Made by a program: the position numbers and the translations under genes. Of a stretch of DNA of 12,062 bases, positions 1 through 6,032 are shown one piece after another (positions within the stretch are counted from its first letter, which is position 1; the number at the start of each line of letters is the position of its first letter). Source of the DNA: Ktedonobacterales bacterium (GTDB lineage Bacteria; Chloroflexota; Ktedonobacteria; Ktedonobacterales; JADMIN01); contig JAICVT010000101.1 in assembly GCA_025935235.1 (NCBI GenBank), positions 1 to 12,062 of the forward strand, written 5' to 3'. The notes under the pieces were generated by a model. The model was not told the DNA's origin. It was given only the letters and a program-made list of their open reading frames with translations, and made no database searches.

Positions 1-40
1 GCCAGTCGCGCTCGCTCGCCTCGCCCACGCTTGCTGTCAT
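1..40 (-). CDS. Start of an unidentified gene, cut by the window edge
   Basis: Reading the minus strand, an ATG at 40 is preceded by a strong Shine-Dalgarno stretch, GGGGGAG at 52-46, six bases upstream. The 13 visible codons give MTASVGEASERDW with no stop. The frame also stays open upstream, with further in-frame ATGs at 97, 85 and 82, so a longer N-terminus cannot be excluded. The gene points the same way as the DinB gene and begins about 100 bases after its stop. Too little is visible to name a product. Confidence 0.5.
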   Translation of the reverse strand, partial: MTASVGEASERDW

Positions 41-103
41 GCCTGCTCCCCCGGCCAGATCAGCGCGCTCGCCCAGTCGCATCATCTGAGCGCGCATCCC
101 AAT

Positions 104-109
104 ATTGTA
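104..109 (-). promoter_or_regulatory. Possible -10 box for the left-edge gene
   Basis: The minus strand reads TACAAT here, five of six matches to the sigma-70 -10 consensus, in an otherwise GC-rich gap downstream of the DinB gene. A transcript would start near position 97, exactly at one of the in-frame ATGs, so it could be leaderless, or could carry a 57-base leader to the ATG at 40. No good -35 element was found at the usual distance. Confidence 0.3.
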
Positions 110-141
110 GCCGATGGAGGGCTGGCGCTGGCGCCGCGCCG

Positions 142-624
142 CTAGATGTCTATGCCTTGCGCGCCGTTCGAGCCGAGGATCAGCGAGATTTCGCCGCCGT
201 GATGCAGGTCATGCTCGATCAGATGCCAGACGACCCACTGGCGGGTGAAGGTCTCCGGTTCGCCCGGCGAAGGCGCGCTATTAGGGACAGTCTGCGCCAG
301 ATCGGCGAGCGTCCATGCGCCCAGCGCATCCCACAGCGCGCCCCAGGATGCGCGCAGCCCTTCCACCAGCTCCGCTGCGGGCCGCTCCGGCGCGTCTTTG
401 TCGTCCCAGGCGCCGAGCGCAAGCAGCGCGTTGCCGCCAAGCCCCAGCTCATAGTGACACCAGCGCGCCTGTGCGCCGATGATGTGGAGAGCGATCTCGC
501 CCACACTGCGCAGGCTCCCCGCCGTGCGATAGTTCAACTGTTCCGGCGTCAACGGGCTGATAGCCTGGATGAGATGCTCGTGGTACGTGTCCCAGCCCTG
601 ATACACGTCGCGCGCGGTCGTCAT
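142..624 (-). CDS. DinB family protein, predicted metal-dependent four-helix bundle
   Basis: The product is a 160-residue protein of the DinB/YfiT-like superfamily, small four-helix bundles that bind a divalent metal through three histidines. Some members are thiol transferases or act in stress responses; the substrate of this one is unknown. The first metal histidine fits H47 in the IALHIIGAQARW segment. The C-terminal pair lies in the WHLIEHDLHHGGEIS segment (H138, H141, H142). The N-terminal helix (YQGWDTYHEHLIQAI) and the following LTPEQLNYR segment are typical of the family. I chose the ATG at 624, which starts the family domain; a GTG at 654 would add ten residues, and neither start has a strong ribosome binding site. 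The gene is divergent from the glycosyltransferase gene and appears monocistronic. Family is fairly certain, function is not. Confidence 0.85.
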   Translation of the reverse strand: MTTARDVYQGWDTYHEHLIQAISPLTPEQLNYRTAGSLRSVGEIALHIIGAQARWCHYELGLGGNALLALGAWDDKDAPERPAAELVEGLRASWGALWDALGAWTLADLAQTVPNSAPSPGEPETFTRQWVVWHLIEHDLHHGGEISLILGSNGAQGIDI

Positions 625-699
625 GCTGTCCGTCAAAGGCAAGCCTCGCTTCACTAATGGTCACTCGTAAACCGTTGAGCGCGCAGAGCGCGTCTGCGC

Positions 700-729
700 A
701 TTCTATGCGCGGAGCCCGCCTGCCCGCAA
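700..729 (-). promoter_or_regulatory. Candidate promoter for the DinB gene
   Basis: On the minus strand a -10 candidate TAGAAT (705-700, five of six matches) lies 18 bases after a weak TTGCGG (729-724). The -10 box sits inside a perfect palindrome at 696-710, with GCGCAT and ATGCGC arms around three bases, so it could also be a repressor site. The start site would be near 693, giving a leader of roughly 70 bases to the ATG at 624. Confidence 0.3.
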
Positions 730-767
730 GGGCGCCTGAGCCGCTGAGTCTGATGAAGCCGATGCGG

Positions 768-773
768 TATCAT
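768..773 (+). promoter_or_regulatory. Possible -10 box for the glycosyltransferase-truB unit
   Basis: TATCAT matches the -10 consensus at five of six positions and is the best candidate in the gap before 848. It would give a leader of about 70 bases. No convincing -35 lies 16-18 bases upstream, so this is only a candidate. Confidence 0.22.
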
Positions 774-847
774 GCGGCTGCGCGGGGTTGCGGAGCGCCG
801 CGCGGCGGGCGTTCTGACGAGCCGGGCGAGTGAGTAGAGGTGAGACG

Positions 848-2158
848 ATGGCGCGACTGGTCATCTCGACGGTGGGATCGAGCGGCGACCTATACCCGTA
901 CATCGCGCTGGGGCTGGGCCTACGCCAGCGCGGACACACGGTCATCTTCGCCGTGGAGGAAGGCTTCGCTCCGCGCCTGCGCGCTGAGGGCTTTGAGGTC
1001 CGGCCCCTGCGCGGCGATGTGGGCGCGCTGCTCGGCTCCCATGCCCGCGAGATGGTGACAGGCGCCGACCCGTTCGCGTCGCTGCGAGCCATCGCGCGCC
1101 ACTATCTGGCGCCATCGCTGGCCGCGAATATCGCCCTGCTGCGCGACCTCTGCGCCGACGCCGACGCGCTGATCGCCTCGGCTGGCCAGGTCGCCGCCTC
1201 AGCGGTGGCCGAGCTGACTGGCGTGCGCTGGGTGACAGTGGCGCTCTCGCCGACCATTCCCTCGGCCTGGGTCGCGCCCTCGCGCGAGGCCGGTCGGCTC
1301 CCCGGCGCGGCGGGCCGCCTGGTCAACCGCGCGCTGTGGACGCTGGGCGGCGTCGGCATCGCGCGGGCCAGCGATCCGCCGCTGAACGCCGTTCGCGCGC
1401 AGTTTGGGCTAGCGCCACGCCACCGCCTGCTGGGCGATGGCGCCCTCTCGCCGGAGCTGACCGCCGTGGCCGTCTCGCCCGCCTTCTTTCCGCGCCCGCC
1501 CGACTGGCCCGCCAGCGCGCGGGTGACAGGCTACCTCTTTTGGGATATCCCCTCCGGCTGGCGCGAGCCGCCTGAGCTGACGGACTTCCTGAGCGGCGAG
1601 CGCCCGGTGGTGGCCATCTCGTCTGGCTCGATGGGCGCCGAGGTAGGCGACGCCTTCGCTGACTTCTTCGCGGCCAGCGTCGCGGCGATCCACCGGGTCG
1701 GCGCGCGGGCGCTGGTGATCGGCGCGGGCGCCGCCTACACCGAGGACGGGCCGGAGACGCTGCGGGTGAACTACGCGCCCTTCTCGCTGGTCTATCCGCG
1801 CTGCGCAGCCGTCATCCATCATGGCGGCGCGGGGACGCTCGCCCAGAGCCTGCGCGCGGGCGTTCCCGCGCTGATCGTCCCGTGGGGCGCCGACCAGTTC
1901 TTTCACGGGCTGCTGGCCGAGCGCGCGGGCGTCGGGCGGACCTTACCGCGCAGGCGCTATACCACCGAGCGGGCGCGGGCCGCGCTGACAGCGCTGCTAT
2001 ACGAGCCGCGCTATCACCAGCGGGCGCAAGCGCTGGCCAGCCAGATCGCGCGGGAGGATGGCGTGGGCGCGCTGTGTGACGCCATCGAGGCGCGGCTGGC
2101 CCAGCCAGCGTCGAGACAGGCGCGGGTTGGCGCGCTCCACGAGCGCGAGGGAGGGTGA
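848..2158 (+). CDS. Family 1 glycosyltransferase, MGT/UGT type
   Basis: This 436-residue cytoplasmic protein is a GT-B fold glycosyltransferase that moves a sugar from a nucleotide donor to a lipid or small-molecule acceptor; the acceptor cannot be read from sequence. The N-terminal Rossmann domain opens with an STVGSSGDLYPYIALGLGL segment and a GH at residues 29-30, typical of macrolide, sterol and glycopeptide glycosyltransferases. The C-terminal donor domain has the family signature HHGGAGT at residues 324-330, followed by AGVPALIVPWGADQ with the sugar-contacting DQ at 349-350. I chose the ATG at 848 because GAGGTGA lies just upstream; a GTG at 830 would add six residues. Length is normal for the family. 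The next gene, truB, starts seven bases after the stop, so the two are probably cotranscribed although their functions seem unrelated. Confidence 0.92.
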   Translation: MARLVISTVGSSGDLYPYIALGLGLRQRGHTVIFAVEEGFAPRLRAEGFEVRPLRGDVGALLGSHAREMVTGADPFASLRAIARHYLAPSLAANIALLRDLCADADALIASAGQVAASAVAELTGVRWVTVALSPTIPSAWVAPSREAGRLPGAAGRLVNRALWTLGGVGIARASDPPLNAVRAQFGLAPRHRLLGDGALSPELTAVAVSPAFFPRPPDWPASARVTGYLFWDIPSGWREPPELTDFLSGERPVVAISSGSMGAEVGDAFADFFAASVAAIHRVGARALVIGAGAAYTEDGPETLRVNYAPFSLVYPRCAAVIHHGGAGTLAQSLRAGVPALIVPWGADQFFHGLLAERAGVGRTLPRRRYTTERARAALTALLYEPRYHQRAQALASQIAREDGVGALCDAIEARLAQPASRQARVGALHEREGG

Positions 2159-2165
2159 GGAGCGC

Positions 2166-3107
2166 ATGGATGGCATCTTCGTCATTGATAAGGGCGAGGG
2201 GCTGACCTCGCATGATGTCGTGGCGCGCGTGCGGCGGCTGACCCGCCAGAAGCGGGTAGGCCACGCAGGCACGCTCGATCCCGCCGCCACGGGCGTGCTG
2301 CCGATCCTGCTGGGGCAGGCGACGCGCGTAGCGGAATATCTGAGCGCGAGCGGCAAGGCCTATCGCGCCGTCATCCGCTTCGGCATGGAGACGACCACCT
2401 ACGACCGTGAGGGCGAGGTGACGCGCACAGCGGAGCCAGAGGCGCTGGCCGCGCTGACGCTGGCGCACATCGAGGCCGCGCTGCCCGCGTTCCTCGGTGA
2501 GCAGGAGCAACTGCCTCCGATCTATTCAGCCATCAAGCGCGACGGTCAGCCGCTCTACGCGCTGGCGCGAGCGGGCAAAGCGGTTGTAGTCGAGCCGCGC
2601 CGTGTGCGGATTGATGCGCTGCGCGTGGTGGTGTGGAACTCGCCCGACTTGACGCTGGATGTGGAATGCGGCAAGGGGACGTACATCCGCTCGCTGGCGC
2701 ATGACCTCGGCCAGCGCCTCGGCGCAGGCGCGCACCTGGCGGCGCTCACCCGCACGCGCAGCGGCCCCTTCACGCTCGACCAGGCGATCACGCTGGAGCA
2801 ACTGGAGCAGGCGCTGGCGACGGAGGCCTGGCGCGACCAGCTCTTCGCGGCGGATGAGGCACTGCTGGACTGGCGCGCGGTCATCCTGAGCGCGGCCAGC
2901 GAGGCGCGCATGCGCAACGGGCAGCCGCTGCGCTTCGCCCGGCGACCTCACCCCCAGCCCCTCTCCCAGGGGGCGAGGGGAGAAGACGCGCCTCCCGCCC
3001 GCGCCTACTCCGCCGATGGCCGCTTCCTGGGCATCGTGCTGTGGAGCGCGGAGCAGGCGGCGTGGCAGCCGCACAAAGTGCTGCCCACCCAGCTTGAGGC
3101 GGAGTAG
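2166..3107 (+). CDS. truB: tRNA pseudouridine-55 synthase TruB
   Basis: TruB isomerises uridine 55 in the T-arm of tRNAs to pseudouridine. The 313-residue product starts MDGIFVIDKGEGLTSHDVV and carries the catalytic motif GHAGTLDPAATGVL, with D38 as the predicted nucleophile. The LPPIYSA segment (residues 116-122) and GKGTYIRSLAHDLG (169-182) are further family motifs. The C-terminal part from about residue 235 corresponds to the RNA-binding PUA-like domain. The ATG at 2166 has GAGGAG five bases upstream, and part of this site overlaps the stop of the preceding glycosyltransferase gene. The oddity is in the C-terminal domain: residues about 260-272 (RPHPQPLSQGARG) are encoded by a copy of an intergenic palindromic repeat, apparently inserted in frame. 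The core enzyme is complete, so it is probably active. Confidence 0.96.
   Translation: MDGIFVIDKGEGLTSHDVVARVRRLTRQKRVGHAGTLDPAATGVLPILLGQATRVAEYLSASGKAYRAVIRFGMETTTYDREGEVTRTAEPEALAALTLAHIEAALPAFLGEQEQLPPIYSAIKRDGQPLYALARAGKAVVVEPRRVRIDALRVVVWNSPDLTLDVECGKGTYIRSLAHDLGQRLGAGAHLAALTRTRSGPFTLDQAITLEQLEQALATEAWRDQLFAADEALLDWRAVILSAASEARMRNGQPLRFARRPHPQPLSQGARGEDAPPARAYSADGRFLGIVLWSAEQAAWQPHKVLPTQLEAE
2945..2982 (+). repeat. Short C/G-rich palindromic repeat, copy A, inside truB
   Basis: This 38-base stretch begins ACCTCACCCCCAGCCCCTCT and ends GCGAGGGGAG, matching copy B at 3116 almost base for base. The CCCCTC and GAGGGG arms can form a hairpin. The element is in the same orientation as copy B and lies wholly within the truB reading frame, where it adds about 13 residues without breaking the frame. 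It is one of four copies seen in this window. Confidence 0.85.
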
Positions 3108-3115
3108 TAGCCGGA

Positions 3116-3153
3116 ACCTCACCCCCAGCCCCTCTCCCACAGGGAGAGGGGAG
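3116..3153 (+). repeat. Short C/G-rich palindromic repeat, copy B, after truB
   Basis: The repeat starts eight bases after the truB stop codon. Its arms CCCCTCTCCC and GGGAGAGGGG form a ten-base-pair perfect stem around a short ACA loop. Placed directly downstream of truB, it could act as a transcription terminator or 3' end stabiliser, though no T-tract follows. Confidence 0.85.
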
Positions 3154-3205
3154 CCGGAGGGTGATCGTATGCTCTGAGCGCTTCCGCTGGAGGACGCTTC
3201 CGTGG

Positions 3206-3247
3206 CTCCCCTCTCCCGCACAGCGGGGGAGGGGCTGGGGGTGGGGG
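3206..3247 (-). repeat. Short C/G-rich palindromic repeat, copy C, after msrA
   Basis: This copy is inverted relative to copy B and ends just before the msrA stop codon at 3250. Its hairpin arms CTCCCCTC and GGGGAG flank a GC-rich core. On the plus strand its G-rich side has four runs of five, four, five and five G separated by one or two bases (3225-3247). With copy B it makes a long inverted repeat that fills most of the 142-base gap between the convergent genes. Confidence 0.85.
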
Positions 3248-3249
3248 CG

Positions 3250-3846
3250 CTACGCCTTCAGCCGCTCCGCGTACTTCTTGCGGAACTTCGCCACCTTGGG
3301 CGCGATCACCACCATGCAGTAGGGCGCTTCGGGATGGTTGCGGAAGTAGTTCTTGTGGTAGTCCTCGGCGGGATAGAAGGCCGTCAATGGCTCAATGGTT
3401 GTCACAATCGGCTGGTCGTAGAGCTTTTCGTCGGTGATCTCGCGGATCACCTCCTGCGCCACGCGCCGCTGCTCGTCGTCGTGCGGCAAGATCACCGAGC
3501 GATACTGCTCACCGACATCGGCTCCCTGGCGATTGAGCGTGGTGGGATCGTGGGTGGCGAAGAAGACATGCAGCAGATCGCTATACGAGACCTGGCGCGG
3601 ATCGAAGACGACCTGCGCCACCTCAGCGTGGCCGGTGCGCCCCGTACACACCTGCTGATAGCTGGGGTTCGCGACATGCCCGCCCGCGTAGCCCGGCTTC
3701 ACCGAGACGACGCCGCGCAAGCTGTCGAAGATTGGCTCGATGCACCAGAAGCAGCCGCCGCCGAGGGTCGCCGTCTCCAATTCCTGTGATCTCTGTGCCT
3801 GCGCGCCGTCTGGCTGCGCCTGGGATGTCACTGTCTCGTCGCTCAT
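3250..3846 (-). CDS. msrA: Peptide-methionine (S)-S-oxide reductase MsrA
   Basis: MsrA reduces the S epimer of methionine sulfoxide in proteins and free methionine, repairing oxidative damage with electrons from thioredoxin. The 198-residue protein has the catalytic motif GGCFWCIEPIF, with C32 as the nucleophile and C35 next to it. It also has GYAGG (52-56), GADVGEQYRSVI (108-119) and AEDYHKNYF (160-168). C67 and C177 are candidate resolving cysteines. A 20-odd-residue polar leader precedes the domain, with no clear signal peptide, so a cytoplasmic location is likely. I chose the ATG at 3846; an in-frame GTG at 3924 would add 26 residues. A 15-codon upstream reading frame (3890-3843) overlaps this ATG by four bases and has the better ribosome binding site, which suggests translational coupling. 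Confidence 0.95.
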   Translation of the reverse strand: MSDETVTSQAQPDGAQAQRSQELETATLGGGCFWCIEPIFDSLRGVVSVKPGYAGGHVANPSYQQVCTGRTGHAEVAQVVFDPRQVSYSDLLHVFFATHDPTTLNRQGADVGEQYRSVILPHDDEQRRVAQEVIREITDEKLYDQPIVTTIEPLTAFYPAEDYHKNYFRNHPEAPYCMVVIAPKVAKFRKKYAERLKA

Positions 3847-3890
3847 AGCTGATACCCGCCTGTCCTGTATTCGTCTGGCCGAGGCCGCAT
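3843..3890 (-). CDS. Possible 15-residue leader peptide upstream of msrA
   Basis: A short minus-strand frame encodes MRPRPDEYRTGGYQL. It starts at an ATG preceded by GGTGAGG with suitable spacing, and its TGA stop overlaps the msrA ATG in the arrangement ATGA. msrA itself has only a weak ribosome binding site, so ribosomes finishing this frame could reinitiate on msrA. It may equally be chance, because the msrA frame is open across the same bases. Confidence 0.3.
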   Translation of the reverse strand: MRPRPDEYRTGGYQL

Positions 3891-3954
3891 CGTCCTCACC
3901 ATATGGACTGCTATTTCGCCTCACCGTTACACCTGCGTTTGCCCCACTTGACGT

Positions 3955-3960
3955 ATTGTG
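3955..3960 (-). promoter_or_regulatory. Possible extended -10 box for msrA
   Basis: The minus strand reads CACAAT preceded by TGG, which fits the extended -10 form TGn plus hexamer with four of six hexamer matches. A start near 3948 would give a leader of about 100 bases containing the short upstream reading frame. No -35 was recognised. Confidence 0.2.
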
Positions 3961-3972
3961 CCACAGCGCGCA

Positions 3973-4020
3973 AGCCGCTCGCCGCCGCTGGCATTGCGAC
4001 CAGCCAGACGACGAGCGGCT
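3973..4020. repeat. Inverted repeat between msrA and the permease operon
   Basis: AGCCGCTCG (3973-3981) and CGAGCGGCT (4012-4020) are perfect nine-base arms around a 30-base loop. The loop holds a further weak GCTGG/CCAGC pair. The element lies downstream of the last permease gene and upstream of msrA, so it may help end the operon transcript. No T-tract is present. Confidence 0.4.
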
Positions 4021-4031
4021 CGTGTGACGCT

Positions 4032-4050
4032 CGGGCGATTCAAGCGCCCG
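4032..4050 (-). terminator. Hairpin just after the last permease stop codon
   Basis: On the minus strand, two bases after the TAG of the distal permease gene, CGGGCG and CGCCCG form a six-base-pair stem with a seven-base loop. Position suggests a terminator of the ABC operon, but there is no U-tract, so it may instead protect the 3' end. Confidence 0.4.
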
Positions 4051-4052
4051 GA

Positions 4053-4970
4053 CTACTCCTTCACGTCGGGTAGCGCGGTCATGGCGATCATCACCGCGAT
4101 GAAGACCGCCGCGTAGATGCCCGTCACCAGCAGCGTGTGTCCGCCCGCCACCGGCGTCAGCGGAGCGAAGGTGTTGATGAGCGAGAGCTGTGGATGCGAG
4201 AGCAGCAGGCCCCCCATCGCATCCAGGTTCAGGCCGAGGAAATCGCCGCTCAGCAGCGCCCAGAACGTCGATCCGGTGAGCGCGGTAATCAGCGTCAGCG
4301 GCAGGATCGAGAGATTGTCGATCGGGAACCAGATCATCGAGGCGCTCAGCCCCGCCGCCAGCGATCGCGTCACCGTCGTCACCGCCGCCGCCAGCAAAAT
4401 CGAGACGAGCAGGCTGATGACTACTGACGCGACATACAGCCGCGCATCGGACCAGAAGGTCGCATCCGCCGCTTTGAACACATCGAGGTTGCCCGCAGCC
4501 ACCTGGATGCCGATCAGCCCGCAGAGCGAGGCGAAGAGCGTCAGCAGCGCGCCGAAGACCACCGCGACCAGCGCCAGCACGCTCAGCTTGGCGAAGAGCA
4601 GTTGTAGCCGCCCCACGCCGCGCCCCAGCAGCACGCGGATCGTGCCGCCGGAGTATTCCATCCCGATCAGTCGCGCCGTCAGGATAATCATCATCATGCC
4701 CCAGAAGACGCGCAGCAGGAACAGGTACATCTCCATGAAGCTGTAGATGCCTTCCTGCGGGTTCTGGCGCAGGCTCTCAGCCAGATGGCCGCCCGCCGCG
4801 AACACCACCGTGACCAGGATGTAGCCGCCGACCATCAGGCCCAGCATAATCCAGAACGTCCACTGGCGCGAGATCTTGAGCCACTCACCGCGCATGATGC
4901 CCACAAAGCTCGGATGCGGCTCGCGCTCGGCCACCGCCCGCACGCTTGCGCCGCTCATCGTCATCGCCAT
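4053..4970 (-). CDS. ABC-2 type transporter permease, second paralogue
   Basis: This 305-residue integral membrane protein is the third gene of the export operon. It has about six predicted membrane segments, near residues 38-58, 82-100, 126-155, 180-200, 204-228 and 279-300. The cytoplasmic stretch ARLIGMEYSGGTIRVLLGRG after the second segment is typical of ABC-2 permeases. It aligns almost without gaps to the permease encoded at 5059-5979, and by eye roughly two thirds of positions are identical. I chose the ATG at 4970 because GGGGAGG lies just upstream and the shared SFVGIMRGEW block then falls at residues 21-30 in both proteins. A GTG at 5009 would add 13 residues. With the ATPase and the other permease it probably makes an exporter; the substrate is unknown. 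Confidence 0.9.
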   Translation of the reverse strand: MAMTMSGASVRAVAEREPHPSFVGIMRGEWLKISRQWTFWIMLGLMVGGYILVTVVFAAGGHLAESLRQNPQEGIYSFMEMYLFLLRVFWGMMMIILTARLIGMEYSGGTIRVLLGRGVGRLQLLFAKLSVLALVAVVFGALLTLFASLCGLIGIQVAAGNLDVFKAADATFWSDARLYVASVVISLLVSILLAAAVTTVTRSLAAGLSASMIWFPIDNLSILPLTLITALTGSTFWALLSGDFLGLNLDAMGGLLLSHPQLSLINTFAPLTPVAGGHTLLVTGIYAAVFIAVMIAMTALPDVKE

Positions 4971-5010
4971 CGGACTATCCTCCCCACCTTGTGTTGTTGC
5001 GTGTGTCACG

Positions 5011-5049
5011 CGACCATCCCTGACCAGCGAAGCCGCCCAGGGATGGTCG
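5011..5049 (-). repeat. Strong intercistronic hairpin between the two permease genes
   Basis: CGACCATCCCTG (5011-5022) and CAGGGATGGTCG (5038-5049) form a perfect twelve-base-pair inverted repeat with a 15-base loop. It starts ten bases after the stop codon of the upstream permease and ends about 40 bases before the next start. A hairpin this stable within an operon could be a partial terminator, an RNase barrier or a processing site that sets the ratio of the two permeases. Confidence 0.75.
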
Positions 5050-5058
5050 GCGCCCGGG

Positions 5059-5979
5059 CTACTCTTTTACGTCGGGTAGCGCGGTCATGGCGATCATCAC
5101 CGCGATGAAGATCGCCGCGTAGATGCCCGCCACCAGGAAGGTATGCCCAGCCGTCACTGGCGTCAGCGGCACGAGGAAGCTGCCAATCTGCGAGACCGAT
5201 GGACTGGAGAGCACTTTCTCTGGCATCACGTTCAGATTCAGGCCGAGGAAATCACCGCTCAGCAGCGACCAGAAATCCCAATGCGTCAGGCGGTCGCCCA
5301 GCACCAGCAGCAGAATCGAGAAGTTGTCGACCGGGAACCAGGCGATACTGACGCTCAGCCCCGCCGCCAGCGAACGCGTCACTGTCGTCACTGCCGCCGC
5401 CATCAGGATGGAGACCGCCAGGCTGATCGCCACCGACCCCATGTAGGCGCGCGTGTCGCTCCAGAAGGTCGGCGTGGCGGCGTTGAAGACGTTGAGATTG
5501 TGGACCACCGCCTCGATCGCGATCAGGCCACAGATCGCCGAGAAGATCACCAGCAGCGCCGCGCAGATGAACGTGACCAGCGCGATCACGCTCAGCTTGG
5601 CGAAGAGTAGTTGCAAGCGTCCCACGCCACGCGCCAGCACCACCCGGATCGTGCCGCTGGAGTACTCCATTCCGATCAGCCGCGCCGTCAGCACGATCAC
5701 CATCATGCCCCAGAAGACCCGCAGCAGGAAGAGATCGCTCTGGACGAAGGTGTAGAGTACCGCCAGCGGCTCGCGCTGGATGCGGTCAGCCAGATGGCCG
5801 CCGCCCGCCAGGATCAGCGAGAAGAGGATGTAGCCGCCGACCATCAGGCCCAGCATAATCCAGAACGTCCACTGACGCGAGAGTTTGAGCCACTCGCCGC
5901 GCATGATGCCCACAAAGGAGGGTCGCGCCATATGCGCGCTGGCCGCGCGGGCGCTGGTCTCGGTATAGGTTGTCGCCAT
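5059..5979 (-). CDS. ABC-2 type transporter permease, first paralogue
   Basis: This 306-residue membrane protein is the second gene of the operon. It starts at an ATG with GAGGAA eight bases upstream. The N-terminal 35 residues are cytoplasmic. They are followed by predicted membrane segments near 38-60, 80-100, 124-156, 180-200, 204-228 and 281-300. The ARLIGMEYSSGTIRVVLARG segment (99-118) is the ABC-2 permease signature region. It is a clear tandem paralogue of the gene at 4053-4970, with both ending in AMTALPDVKE. The ATPase gene ends 53 bases upstream. Two different permeases with one ATPase suggest a heterodimeric channel, as in LanFEG-type lantibiotic immunity exporters, but the substrate here is not known. 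Confidence 0.9.
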   Translation of the reverse strand: MATTYTETSARAASAHMARPSFVGIMRGEWLKLSRQWTFWIMLGLMVGGYILFSLILAGGGHLADRIQREPLAVLYTFVQSDLFLLRVFWGMMVIVLTARLIGMEYSSGTIRVVLARGVGRLQLLFAKLSVIALVTFICAALLVIFSAICGLIAIEAVVHNLNVFNAATPTFWSDTRAYMGSVAISLAVSILMAAAVTTVTRSLAAGLSVSIAWFPVDNFSILLLVLGDRLTHWDFWSLLSGDFLGLNLNVMPEKVLSSPSVSQIGSFLVPLTPVTAGHTFLVAGIYAAIFIAVMIAMTALPDVKE

Positions 5980-5999
5980 CGCTCGTATTCCTCATTCCA

Positions 6000-6015
6000 G
6001 TCCGCGCGGGCGGAC
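6000..6015 (-). repeat. Hairpin between the ATPase and first permease genes
   Basis: GTCCGC and GCGGAC form a six-base-pair stem around a GCGG loop in the 53-base gap between the two genes. The same stem with a GCAG loop occurs inside the long repeat at 11818-11833, and with a CTAC loop at 9728-9743. It may affect differential expression or RNA stability in the operon. Confidence 0.5.
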
Positions 6016-6032
6016 GGTATCGTTGGCGGCCA

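Larger units (their letters stand above)
3116..3247. terminator. Candidate bidirectional terminator between truB and msrA
   Basis: The convergent genes truB and msrA are separated by 142 bases that hold two inverted copies of the same hairpin-forming repeat, each at the end of one gene. Each copy can form its own stem, and the pair can fold together. The location fits termination from both sides, but there are no U-tracts typical of intrinsic terminators, so this call rests on position and structure. Confidence 0.4.

Noticed and set aside
31..657. Plus-strand 208-codon open frame opposite the DinB gene
   Set aside because: It is antisense to a gene with clear DinB histidine motifs, is arginine-rich and shows no recognisable domain; open antisense frames are expected at this GC content.
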